This document shows, piece by piece, positions 1 through 6,457 of a stretch of 12,272 nucleotides of DNA. Under the pieces are notes generated by a model. That model searched no databases. It was not told the DNA's origin and saw only the letters and a list, made by a program, of their open reading frames with translations. Numbering within the stretch: the stretch's first letter is position 1; each line of letters begins with the position of its first letter. The translations under genes and the position numbers were made by a program. The DNA comes from Pelagibacteraceae bacterium (lineage in GTDB: Bacteria; Pseudomonadota; Alphaproteobacteria; Pelagibacterales; Pelagibacteraceae): assembly GCA_002704145.1 (NCBI GenBank), contig PAFH01000019.1, positions 9,111 to 21,382 on the forward strand, in the 5' to 3' direction.

Positions 1-609
1 CCTAAAGATGGAATTGAAGGTGAAGAATTTAAAAAAAAATATTCTTTGAGTAATTTTACTTGGTCGATAGATCCCATAGATGGGACCAAAGCTTTTGTTA
101 TAGGAGTTCCTACATGGTCAAACTTAATTGGTTTAACTTATAAAGGTAAGACAATTATTGGATTAGCTAATTTTCCTGAGCTTAATAAATATTATTTGAA
201 TGATAAAAAAAGATCTTATGTATTTAAGAATAATCACAAAAAGATTATTAGATCATCTAAAATCAATAACTTAAAGAAAATACGAATGATTGGTGATTTT
301 CATGGTAAAGGAAACAAAAAAAAATTGAATAAATTATTGAGTAAATTGGGTAGCTCATTTAGGCGTGTAAGTTTTGATGCTTTAAATTATTGTTTGTTGG
401 CAGAAGGAAAAATTGATGCGGTAATAGAGACTAATCTTAAGCCATATGATATTATACCTTTGACACAAATTGTTAAAAGATCAGGCGGATGCGTTTCAAA
501 TTGGAAAAATGAACCGCCTGAAAAAGGAGGAGATATATTGGCATCATCAAATAAAATTATTCATAAAAAAATTTTAAGAATAATTAAACCATTTATAAAT
601 ATAAAATGA
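1..609 (+). CDS. hisN: Histidinol-phosphatase-type inositol monophosphatase family protein (5' end outside window)
   Basis: The reading frame is open from base 1, so the gene starts upstream; 202 residues are visible. The metal-binding IMPase motifs are present: GEE at visible residues 7-9, DPIDGT at 24-29, and a C-terminal KPYDIIPL segment with the third aspartate. The wording WSIDPIDGTKAF and the ETNLKPYD...GG..W ending resemble the HisN branch (histidinol-phosphate to histidinol, late histidine biosynthesis) more than SuhB or CysQ; this is family knowledge, not proof of substrate. It is probably a soluble cytoplasmic Mg-dependent phosphatase. Its stop codon TGA (607-609) overlaps the ATG of the next gene in an ATGA arrangement, which suggests translational coupling. 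Another pathway gene, hisI, lies about 7 kb away. The main alternative is a generic 3'(2'),5'-bisphosphatase or inositol phosphatase. Confidence 0.8.
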   Translation, partial: PKDGIEGEEFKKKYSLSNFTWSIDPIDGTKAFVIGVPTWSNLIGLTYKGKTIIGLANFPELNKYYLNDKKRSYVFKNNHKKIIRSSKINNLKKIRMIGDFHGKGNKKKLNKLLSKLGSSFRRVSFDALNYCLLAEGKIDAVIETNLKPYDIIPLTQIVKRSGGCVSNWKNEPPEKGGDILASSNKIIHKKILRIIKPFINIK

Positions 610-1127
610 TAAATTTATTTATTAATAGAGTTTTTCGCGCAATTAAAATTGATATTGATCTTTATGAGGAAGTTGAAAAGGATAAATCAGCAACAGTACA
701 AGCTGGTGTCGTAGTAGTTTTATCTAGTTTAGCAGCTGGAGTAGGCGCTTTACAACTTGGAGCTTCAAATTTTTTATTAGCACCGGTCCTTTCTTTATTA
801 AGTTGGTATGTATGGGCTTATGTAATTTATTTCGTTGGAGTAAAATTATTTGGTGACATAAAAACGAAAAGTAATCACGGTGAGCTACTAAGAACTATTG
901 GCTTTTCAAGTGCACCAGGTTTAATTAGAATTTTTGGTGTTACACCAGAATTAATGACAGTCACATTTATAGGATCAGCATTTTGGATGTTGGCTTGCAT
1001 GGTTGTAGCAGTAAAATCAGCATTAGATTATGAAAGCTTATGGAAAGCCTTGGGAGTAGTAGTAGTTGCATGGTTATTTCAGGCATTTTTCTTATTTTTA
1101 ATTATTATTTTATTTAAGGGTATTTAA
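606..1127 (+). CDS. Yip1-domain-like integral membrane protein
   Basis: This 173-residue protein is very hydrophobic, with about four to five predicted membrane segments (roughly residues 30-55, 60-82, 115-140, 147-172). The N-terminus (INRVFRAIKID..LYEEVEKD) followed by loop-separated hydrophobic segments, a LLRTIGFSSAPGLI stretch and a final hydrophobic helix matches the bacterial Yip1-like layout (PF04893) as I know it. The biochemical role of bacterial members is unknown. It overlaps the end of the hisN-like gene by 4 bases and is probably co-transcribed with it. Its stop at 1125-1127 overlaps the end of a small gene on the opposite strand. The family call rests on reading the protein alone. 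Confidence 0.7.
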   Translation: MINLFINRVFRAIKIDIDLYEEVEKDKSATVQAGVVVVLSSLAAGVGALQLGASNFLLAPVLSLLSWYVWAYVIYFVGVKLFGDIKTKSNHGELLRTIGFSSAPGLIRIFGVTPELMTVTFIGSAFWMLACMVVAVKSALDYESLWKALGVVVVAWLFQAFFLFLIIILFKGI

Positions 1128-1255
1128 ACGGGAAATATCATCTTAGACAATTTACAACTATCACAAATTTTAAAACCTGTAATAATCTTATTGGTTTTAA
1201 CACTTTCATCCTCTTTGTGGCATTCTTCACAAATAATATCAGGTAAATCTTCCAT
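1124..1255 (-). CDS. Small 43-residue protein with two CxxC zinc knuckles
   Basis: A short minus-strand frame runs from ATG at 1253-1255 to TAA at 1124-1126 and encodes 43 residues. It holds C9-x2-C12 and C31-x2-C34 (CEEC and CDSC), separated by 18 residues with a GFK turn just before the second pair. This is the layout of a treble-clef or zinc-ribbon fold and is unlikely in a random frame. The frame fills most of the 179-base gap between the Yip1-like gene and msrA, and its end overlaps the Yip1-like stop by 4 bases, much as the DUF2256 gene does at 3711. A TTG at 1262-1264, preceded by AAAGG, would add three residues and is a possible alternative start. I do not recognise the family. It may bind zinc and a nucleic acid or protein partner; that is inference from the cysteine spacing. 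Confidence 0.6.
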   Translation of the reverse strand: MEDLPDIICEECHKEDESVKTNKIITGFKICDSCKLSKMIFPV

Positions 1256-1306
1256 GTAGGACAAGATATACCTTTTAATAATTAAAATCTATTTTAGAGT
1301 TACTAT
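1256..1306. promoter_or_regulatory. Short divergent intergenic region between the CxxC gene and msrA
   Basis: These 51 AT-rich bases separate the starts of two divergent genes, so promoters for msrA and, if it is real, for the small CxxC gene must lie here or just inside the neighbouring gene. I see several TA-rich hexamers but no convincing -35/-10 pair, and no strong Shine-Dalgarno sequence before msrA. Confidence 0.3.
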
Positions 1307-1936
1307 ATGAAAAAAATATTTTTTTTAGCGTTCATTTTTCAGATATTGTTAATTTATCAGGACGAGGTTCTTGCAGGTAAATTAAAAGTAACACTAGGAG
1401 AAAACCAAAATATCAACAATTCTGGTCTAAAAAAAGTATATTTTGCAGGGGGTTGTTTTTGGTGTATGGAAGAATCTTTCGATAAAATCGAAGGTGTGAT
1501 CAGTTCTACCTCTGGATATTCAGGAGGAAAATTGAAAAATCCTACTTATAGAGACGTGATTTATAAAGATACTGGGCACGTAGAGACCATTGAAATTACT
1601 TACGATAGTGCCAAATTGTCTTACGAAAAATTGCTAGATGTTTTTTGGAAAAATGTTGATCCTTTCGACCAATATGGTCAATTTTGTGATAAAGGTAAAA
1701 GTTATAGATCAGTTGTTTTTTATAATAATGGGACACAAAAAAAGATAATTGAAAAATCTATGAATGATATAGAGCTAAAATTTAAAACAAAAGTAGTAAC
1801 ATTACTTTGGAAATTTGATACGTTTTATGAAGCGGAAGACTACCATCAAGATTATTATCAAAAAAACTTTTTGAAATATCTTGCCTATAAAAAAGCTTGT
1901 CAAAGAGAAGAAGTTTTAGATAAAATATGGAACTAA
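1307..1936 (+). CDS. msrA: Peptide-methionine (S)-S-oxide reductase MsrA, exported form
   Basis: The protein reduces methionine-S-sulfoxide in oxidised proteins back to methionine. The active-site motif GGCFWCMEE is at residues 48-56, with catalytic Cys50, and the family's GHVE (..DTGHVETIEI) and FDQYGQFCDKGKSYRS segments follow. An N-terminal hydrophobic stretch (about residues 4-18) ending near VLA at 21-23 looks like a Sec signal peptide, so the enzyme probably acts in the periplasm; the linker to the catalytic domain is about 20 residues. Extra cysteines after the core (QFCDKG and KKACQRE near the C-terminus) are candidates for resolving cysteines. At 209 residues the length fits MsrA plus a signal sequence. 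It overlaps the next gene by 10 bases, which suggests an operon with the DUF4864 protein, the small membrane protein and the photolyase-like protein. Confidence 0.93.
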   Translation: MKKIFFLAFIFQILLIYQDEVLAGKLKVTLGENQNINNSGLKKVYFAGGCFWCMEESFDKIEGVISSTSGYSGGKLKNPTYRDVIYKDTGHVETIEITYDSAKLSYEKLLDVFWKNVDPFDQYGQFCDKGKSYRSVVFYNNGTQKKIIEKSMNDIELKFKTKVVTLLWKFDTFYEAEDYHQDYYQKNFLKYLAYKKACQREEVLDKIWN

Positions 1937-2382
1937 AAAAAATAATACTTACATTAATTTTTGTTTTGTTTTCGAATACTTTAAATGCAGAACTTATTAA
2001 GCCAAATAAAACACTTAGTCCTTACGACGTTGTTGAAGTTCAACTCAAAGCATTAAAAAATAATGACTCTCAGGACAGAGGCATAAGACAAACATGGCTT
2101 TTCGCTCATCCAGATAATAAAAAAGTTACTGGACCATATGAAAGATTTAGAATCATGATTTATGGAGAACAATATAAATATCTTATTAACCACTCATATT
2201 ATAAAATAAGATTAATTACAAATAGTCCTAACTCGTTTGTTTATAGAATTGAGATTTTGTCTAAGAAAAAAAAATTAATTTTTTATGAGTGGCATGTTCA
2301 AAAAGGTAACGATGTTAACTGCGAAGGCTGTTGGTTTACTTCTGCAGTTTCTAAACCAGTAGATCAAGGGAATACGATTTGA
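1927..2382 (+). CDS. DUF4864-family exported protein
   Basis: The 151-residue product begins with a clear signal peptide (residues 1-21, probable cleavage after LNA). The mature part carries features I associate with DUF4864: VVEVQLKALKNND, then GIRQTWLFAHPDNKKVTGP, then ERFRIMIYGEQYKYL, and a terminal beta-rich half with WHVQK...EGCWFTSAV. The fold is probably NTF2/SnoaL-like. Its function is unknown; homologues occur in alphaproteobacteria, cyanobacteria and plastids as far as I recall, which would fit a phototrophy or light-stress context. Two cysteines near the end (CEGC) could form a disulfide in the periplasm. The gene overlaps msrA by 10 bases upstream and the next gene by 4 bases downstream, so coupled translation with msrA is likely. 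Confidence 0.75.
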   Translation: MELKKIILTLIFVLFSNTLNAELIKPNKTLSPYDVVEVQLKALKNNDSQDRGIRQTWLFAHPDNKKVTGPYERFRIMIYGEQYKYLINHSYYKIRLITNSPNSFVYRIEILSKKKKLIFYEWHVQKGNDVNCEGCWFTSAVSKPVDQGNTI

Positions 2383-2579
2383 AAAGGCCACCATTTATAT
2401 ATCGCTATATAATCGTTGGATCTATTTTAGTGTTTCCACCAATTCTTAGTGCTCACTATGGATCAATTTATTTGGGCAAAGAAAATGGAGTCCTCCTAGG
2501 TTTTTCAGTTGGAATTATTTGCGTAACTTTTGCATGTTGGAAATTGTATATCGATGATTGGAGAGATGACGAGGATTGA
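2379..2579 (+). CDS. Small two-helix membrane protein (66 residues)
   Basis: The frame uses a TTG start at 2379-2381 that overlaps the upstream TGA stop (TTGA). An AAGGG at 2366-2370, eight bases upstream, supports this start. The protein has two hydrophobic segments (about residues 10-26 and 38-56), a basic N-terminus and a strongly acidic tail (DDWRDDED). By the positive-inside rule both termini are not equally favourable in the cytoplasm, so topology is uncertain. I recognise no family. Its stop TGA (2577-2579) overlaps the ATG of the photolyase-like gene (2579), with GAGG at 2571-2574, so it sits tightly inside an operon. It may anchor or assist one of the neighbouring redox or photolyase proteins, but nothing in the sequence shows this. 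Confidence 0.72.
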   Translation: MKRPPFIYRYIIVGSILVFPPILSAHYGSIYLGKENGVLLGFSVGIICVTFACWKLYIDDWRDDED

Positions 2580-3718
2580 TGCTGTTTATAACCTCTAGGT
2601 CTGAAGCCTTAGACAAACTTAATAAATATATAGAAAGCGATATTTCAAATTATAACACTAAAAGAAATTTTGATTTTGGTGTTGCTGATAGACGTAATGT
2701 TTCTTGCTTGTCCCCTTATATAACTCATAGATTAATTACAGAGTATGAAACTGCAAAACTTGTTTTAAAAAAATATCCTTTTCAAAAAGTAGACAAGTTT
2801 ATTCAAGAAATTTTTTGGAGAGTTTATTGGAAAGGTTGGCTTGAATTAAGACCAAAAGTTTGGACTGATTTTATAGGAGATCTTAGGGCAATCAAAGAAG
2901 ATCAAAACTATTTAAAAGCAATAAATGGTGAAACAGAAATTGAATGTTTTAACGATTGGGTAAAAGAACTTAAAAATTTTAATTATCTTCATAATCATAC
3001 TAGAATGTTGTTCGCAAGTATTTGGATATTTACATTAGGTTTACCCTGGCAAAAAGGAGCAGAATTTTTTATGAAACACTTATATGATGGAGATGCAGCA
3101 TCAAATACTTTAAGTTGGCGGTGGGTTGCTGGAATTCAAACAAAAGGCAAAAATTACTTAGCCCAGTCTTGGAATATATCTAAGTTTACAAATAATAAAT
3201 ATAAGAATGTTAAGTTAAATGAGACAGCGTTACCAATTATAGATAAAAGAGAATATAAAATTTCTACTATTCAAATTAACAAAAACGAATATTTAAATGA
3301 CCATCTAATTATTTTTGAGAATGAAATGTATGCTGATTTTTTTGAATATAAGAAATATAAAAAGATTTATTTTGTTTTGTTGGAAAATGAAAATAGATCA
3401 ATTAAATTATCTTCAAAAGTAATGGACTATAAAAGAAACGTTGTTAAATCAAGATTAACCGAAATTAAATGTGAAGCAGAATTACTTGATGGAAAAAGCT
3501 TAACAAACTTTACTGACGCTTCAAAGTCATTTGATGTCATATACCCTTGTGTTGGTGAAAATTTTTCTTTTCTTAAAACGTTAGCAAAAAAAAATAGTCT
3601 TAATATAAATTTTATTAAGCGAAAAGAGGACGAATTTTGCTGGAAATACTCAAATAAGGGTTATTTTAATTTTAAGTCAAATATACCAATAATATTAACA
3701 ACTTTTAAACTTAATTAG
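2579..3718 (+). CDS. Photolyase/cryptochrome FAD-domain protein with the FAD domain at the N-terminus
   Basis: Residues about 25-205 are a clear photolyase C-terminal (FAD-binding) domain: [12 protein letters not shown] at 42-53, [14 protein letters not shown] near 74-87, NYLHNHTRM at 136-144, a DGDAASN FAD-contact motif at 170-176, then WRWVAGIQT. The usual N-terminal antenna domain is missing; the protein begins only about 25 residues before the FAD domain. Residues about 230-375 instead form a separate alpha/beta-looking region ([11 protein letters not shown], then [15 protein letters not shown], then [14 protein letters not shown]), which I think may be an antenna-like Rossmann domain moved to the C-terminus. 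This arrangement matches an alphaproteobacterial group I recall, usually named 'FAD-binding domain-containing protein'. DNA repair versus light sensing cannot be decided. The ATG at 2579 is preferred over TTG at 2576 because GAGG (2571-2574) sits at a better distance. Confidence 0.85.
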   Translation: MLFITSRSEALDKLNKYIESDISNYNTKRNFDFGVADRRNVSCLSPYITHRLITEYETAKLVLKKYPFQKVDKFIQEIFWRVYWKGWLELRPKVWTDFIGDLRAIKEDQNYLKAINGETEIECFNDWVKELKNFNYLHNHTRMLFASIWIFTLGLPWQKGAEFFMKHLYDGDAASNTLSWRWVAGIQTKGKNYLAQSWNISKFTNNKYKNVKLNETALPIIDKREYKISTIQINKNEYLNDHLIIFENEMYADFFEYKKYKKIYFVLLENENRSIKLSSKVMDYKRNVVKSRLTEIKCEAELLDGKSLTNFTDASKSFDVIYPCVGENFSFLKTLAKKNSLNINFIKRKEDEFCWKYSNKGYFNFKSNIPIILTTFKLN

Positions 3719-3839
3719 ATCTAGAACACTTCTTAGAACAATATTTTACCTTTTCCCAATTTAATCTCCATTTTTTTCTCCATGTGAAAGGTTTGTTACA
3801 AACTAGACAATTTTTTTTCGGTAAATTATTTTTTTTCAT
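3711..3839 (-). CDS. DUF2256 small zinc-knuckle protein (42 residues)
   Basis: A frame of only 42 residues runs from ATG at 3837-3839 to TAA at 3711-3713. It carries the whole DUF2256 (PF10013) signature: basic N-terminus, [19 protein letters not shown] at 6-24, W28, and KVKYCSKKC at 30-38. The cysteines C11/C14 and C34/C38 should bind one zinc. The role of DUF2256 is unknown; in my knowledge it is often encoded beside cryptochrome/photolyase and SDR genes in proteobacteria and cyanobacteria, exactly as here. Its start lies inside the end of the DCC gene (14-base overlap), so translation is likely coupled. Its last 8 bases lie antisense to the end of the FAD-domain photolyase gene. No Shine-Dalgarno sequence is visible. 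Confidence 0.92.
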   Translation of the reverse strand: MKKNNLPKKNCLVCNKPFTWRKKWRLNWEKVKYCSKKCSRSN

Positions 3840-4185
3840 CGTTTAGAAGATGTTTATTTTTTATAAAAAGTAAATATGCTGCAATTTCATAAAAAATATT
3901 TAATAAAATAAATAAAGGTTTGATCTTAAATATTCTATATAAAAAATTATATTTAGGTACATTTTTCCAAATTATTAAAAAAGATTCCGCCCCACTAATC
4001 ACTTTCCCATCTTGAATAACATGCATTCTTCTTAAAAGTTCTTTATATGATTTTGATGTAATTTTTTTTGCATTTTCGTTACTAGTAACATCTATCCATT
4101 CAACACTTTCATCGCTGTGTTTTTTATAATGTTCAATTTCAGCCTTGCAAATATTGCATGAGTTGTTAAAAAAAACTTTAACCAT
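3826..4185 (-). CDS. DCC1-like thiol-disulfide oxidoreductase (DUF393) protein
   Basis: The 119-residue protein opens with a thioredoxin-like strand and an [10 protein letters not shown] motif, in which C10-x2-C13 sits where the family's 'DG.C..C' motif lies. Downstream segments fit the family: EWIDVTS around residues 34-40, a [17 protein letters not shown] region around 53-69, and a hydrophobic C-terminal helix ([19 protein letters not shown], about 88-106) that could touch the membrane. Members are predicted thiol-disulfide oxidoreductases with unknown substrates. The first conserved Asp-Gly before the CxxC is replaced by Asn-Ser. The ATG overlaps the stop of the upstream photolyase-like gene by 8 bases, and the end overlaps DUF2256 by 14, so all three form one minus-strand operon. 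Confidence 0.88.
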   Translation of the reverse strand: MVKVFFNNSCNICKAEIEHYKKHSDESVEWIDVTSNENAKKITSKSYKELLRRMHVIQDGKVISGAESFLIIWKNVPKYNFLYRIFKIKPLFILLNIFYEIAAYLLFIKNKHLLNDEKK

Positions 4186-5659
4186 TTGTATTCGCCTTTA
4201 TAAAATTGTTTGCTGCTTTAAATATTCTTACTTTTCTCTCTTTGTTCATTTTTTCTGAAACTCTCACCATCATTGCCAACCTGGGATTTTTTAAAAAGAA
4301 TTTTTTATTTTTGTCTATAAATTTCCAATAAAGTCCATCCATAACATCGCACCAAGGTCCTTTTTTAAAATGCATCATTTTTAAAAAATAGCTAGAGCCA
4401 CAAATATAAGGTTTAGTAGCAAAAATTCCTCCATCACTAAAGAGACCCATGCCGTAAACATTTGGTGACATTACCCAGTCAGATGAGTCAACAAACATTT
4501 CCATAAACCATTTGTAAACTTGTTTTGGATGAATTTCACAAAGATTCATAATATTGGAGAGTATCATCAATCTTTCTATGTGATGAGACCATCCAAAACG
4601 TTCAGCATTTTTAATCGAGAAATCAAGCGGGTCCAATCCAGTACTACCATTATACCAAGATTTTTTCATTTTTCGTTTGTGATTAAAAAAATTTGACTTG
4701 TCCATTTGAATATCAAAATTTTGATAAATACCTCTCATGAATTCTCTCCAACCAATAATTTGTCTTACATAACCTTCAAAGGAATTTATTGGGACTTTAT
4801 TTTCTATTTTTTTTAATTTAATTAAAATTTCTTCAGGTGTTATAAGTCCTAAATTTATTAAGGGACTTAAAGCACTATGAAACATTGTGTTTGATTTGTC
4901 ACTTACAGCATCTTCATAATCACCAAACAGTTTTATTCTTTCATTAAAAAAACGATCAAGATGTTTTTGAGCTTCCAACCTAGTTGTGGGAAACCAAAAA
5001 TTTTTAGTATTTCCGGGATGATCTTTGAAATTTTGTTCAATAAATTTTTTTATCTGATTGGTATGACTAGTTGTTTTGATTTTAGGTATTTCTGGTATTT
5101 TAATATTTTTAGGAAGTTTTTTACGGTTATCTTCATCAAAGCTCCATTTATTGCCTTTTGGTTTTCCATCACTATTCATTAAGATATTCAATTTTGCTCT
5201 TATTGATTTGTAAAAATTAGCCATAAAAGGCTTTTTGTATCTAGATAGATATTCAGTAAATTCTTTTCTTGTAGTCAAAAACATTGGAGTTTTAATTTGA
5301 TTTACTTTAATATTCATCTTTTTAAGCACGGAAACAATTTTTTTCTCAAATGGTTTATCTTCAATTTCAAAAAAACTTACTTCTTTAATCTTCTTATCCT
5401 TAATTATCTTTTCTAATTTTTTTTCATACGAGGTTTTGAACTTTGAATTTATATCTTCATAAATTATTTTAAAGTTTTTAGATTTTAGCTCATCTCTGAA
5501 CGATCTCATTGATGACAAAAAAAGTAATATTTTAAGTTTGTGATGTTTTTCATACGTACAGAGCCCATAATCCTCGGCCATATAAAAAAGGTGATCTTTA
5601 AAGTTTTTTAAATAGTTTGGATTAAATAGCTGGTTTCCTAGAATTATAAAAAGCCTCAT
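4178..5659 (-). CDS. DPRP-family (PhrB/CryB-like) photolyase/cryptochrome protein
   Basis: The 493-residue product belongs to the 'deoxyribodipyrimidine photolyase-related' family (PF04244), which includes bacterial (6-4) photolyases such as PhrB. Seen in order: RLFIILGNQL at the start (antenna domain), HHKLKILLFLSSMRSF near 39-54, FWFPTTRLEA near 221-230, MFHSALSPLINLGL near 259-272, GYVRQIIGWREFMRGIY near 296-312, HHIERLMILSN near 359-369, and DWVMSPNVYGMGLFSDGG near 394-411. The four cysteines that bind a 4Fe-4S cluster in the PhrB type appear mostly absent: the MxC position reads LDP (P344) and the YCxxC position reads FKKGP; only C437 might correspond to the last ligand. The ATG at 5659 is chosen over TTG at 5668 because family members begin almost directly at the LGxQL motif. 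It probably binds FAD; repair versus sensing is open. Confidence 0.9.
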   Translation of the reverse strand: MRLFIILGNQLFNPNYLKNFKDHLFYMAEDYGLCTYEKHHKLKILLFLSSMRSFRDELKSKNFKIIYEDINSKFKTSYEKKLEKIIKDKKIKEVSFFEIEDKPFEKKIVSVLKKMNIKVNQIKTPMFLTTRKEFTEYLSRYKKPFMANFYKSIRAKLNILMNSDGKPKGNKWSFDEDNRKKLPKNIKIPEIPKIKTTSHTNQIKKFIEQNFKDHPGNTKNFWFPTTRLEAQKHLDRFFNERIKLFGDYEDAVSDKSNTMFHSALSPLINLGLITPEEILIKLKKIENKVPINSFEGYVRQIIGWREFMRGIYQNFDIQMDKSNFFNHKRKMKKSWYNGSTGLDPLDFSIKNAERFGWSHHIERLMILSNIMNLCEIHPKQVYKWFMEMFVDSSDWVMSPNVYGMGLFSDGGIFATKPYICGSSYFLKMMHFKKGPWCDVMDGLYWKFIDKNKKFFLKNPRLAMMVRVSEKMNKERKVRIFKAANNFIKANTNG

Positions 5660-5744
5660 ATAAGCCAAATTATATATCTTTTAGAGGAAATAAACGCGTC
5701 ATTATTTGCCTACTCATTTTAAAAAATAGTGTTAAATAAGCATA
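5660..5744. promoter_or_regulatory. Divergent promoter region between the DPRP photolyase and SDR genes
   Basis: This 85-base gap separates two divergent operons, so both promoters are expected here. It is AT-rich with runs such as TATATATC near 5670-5678 and TTAAATAAG just before the SDR start. I could not fix a convincing -35/-10 pair or an operator palindrome. Joint control of both operons by light or redox signals is possible but not shown. Confidence 0.35.
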
Positions 5745-6455
5745 ATGAAAAAATTAATCCTAGGAGCTACTGGCTCAATTGGTTCCTCTTTAGCAAAAAA
5801 AGTAATAGCGGACGGAGGAGAAGCACATTTAGTAGGAAGAGACGAATCAAGCTTATCTAAGCTAGCTTCAGAGCTAAACTCTACTTTCACGACTTGCGAT
5901 GTTTTAGAGGAGAATTTTTCTGATAAGATTTTAAGTGATTTAGGTGACACTCCGATTAATGGTCTAGCATACTGCGTTGGCTCAATAGATTTAAAACCAA
6001 TCAAAATGACAAAAAAAAGTGATTACATGCAATCATTTAACCTTAATTTAATATCAGCAACAGAAATTATTAGAAATGCTTCAGATAATTTAAAACGAAA
6101 CAAAGGATCAATAGTTTTATTTTCCACGGTAGCAGTTAGAAGAGGTTTTACTAATCACAGCATTGTATCATCTGCTAAAGGGGCAATCGAGGGGCTGACA
6201 GTATCTTTGGCTGCAGAGTTTGCACCTAATATAAGGGTAAATTGCATAGCTCCAAGTATATCAAAATCTAAAATAGCAAATTTTATTTTAAAAAATGAAA
6301 AAATGGCAGATAGCATTGCAAAAATGCATCCACTTAAAAGAGTAGGAGAGGGGAGCGACTCTGCGTCAGTTGCAAATTTCTTATTAAGCGATAATAGTTC
6401 TTGGATAACCGGACAAATTTTAGGTGTAGATGGAGGGAGATCATCTTTAACATAA
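5745..6455 (+). CDS. Atypical short-chain dehydrogenase/reductase lacking the catalytic Tyr
   Basis: The 236-residue protein has a classical SDR frame: the nucleotide-binding GATGSIGSS at residues 7-15, GRD at 31-33, a CD near 51-52, a CVG in place of NAG at 77-79, FNLNL at 98-102, Ser127 in the LFST segment, Lys145 followed by GAIEGLTVSLAAEFAP, then IRVNCIAPS and a terminal ITGQILGVDGG. The YxxxK motif is changed: the residue four before Lys145 is Val141, not Tyr. SDRs of this kind, with an 'A.AKG' in place of 'Y.ASKG', are in my recollection found next to photolyase and DUF2256 genes in alphaproteobacteria. It may bind NAD(P) without classical dehydrogenase activity, or use another residue. 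It is transcribed away from the DPRP photolyase operon and followed at once by a TPR protein gene. Confidence 0.88.
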   Translation: MKKLILGATGSIGSSLAKKVIADGGEAHLVGRDESSLSKLASELNSTFTTCDVLEENFSDKILSDLGDTPINGLAYCVGSIDLKPIKMTKKSDYMQSFNLNLISATEIIRNASDNLKRNKGSIVLFSTVAVRRGFTNHSIVSSAKGAIEGLTVSLAAEFAPNIRVNCIAPSISKSKIANFILKNEKMADSIAKMHPLKRVGEGSDSASVANFLLSDNSSWITGQILGVDGGRSSLT

Positions 6456-6457
6456 TT

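Noticed and set aside
4961..5182. Plus-strand open frame of 73 codons
   Set aside because: It lies wholly antisense within the DPRP photolyase gene, is Phe-rich as expected of the reverse of Lys-rich coding, and has no recognisable motif.
5732..6004. Minus-strand open frame of 90 codons
   Set aside because: It is antisense to the well-supported SDR gene over its nucleotide-binding part and has no family signature.
3711..6455. Photolyase region as a recently acquired genomic island
   Set aside because: Base composition and codon habits look the same as in flanking housekeeping genes, and there are no integrase, tRNA or direct-repeat borders.
6401..6457. Upstream start for the TPR protein inside the SDR gene
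   Set aside because: The 19 extra residues are charged and would bury the obvious signal peptide that begins at ATG 6458.
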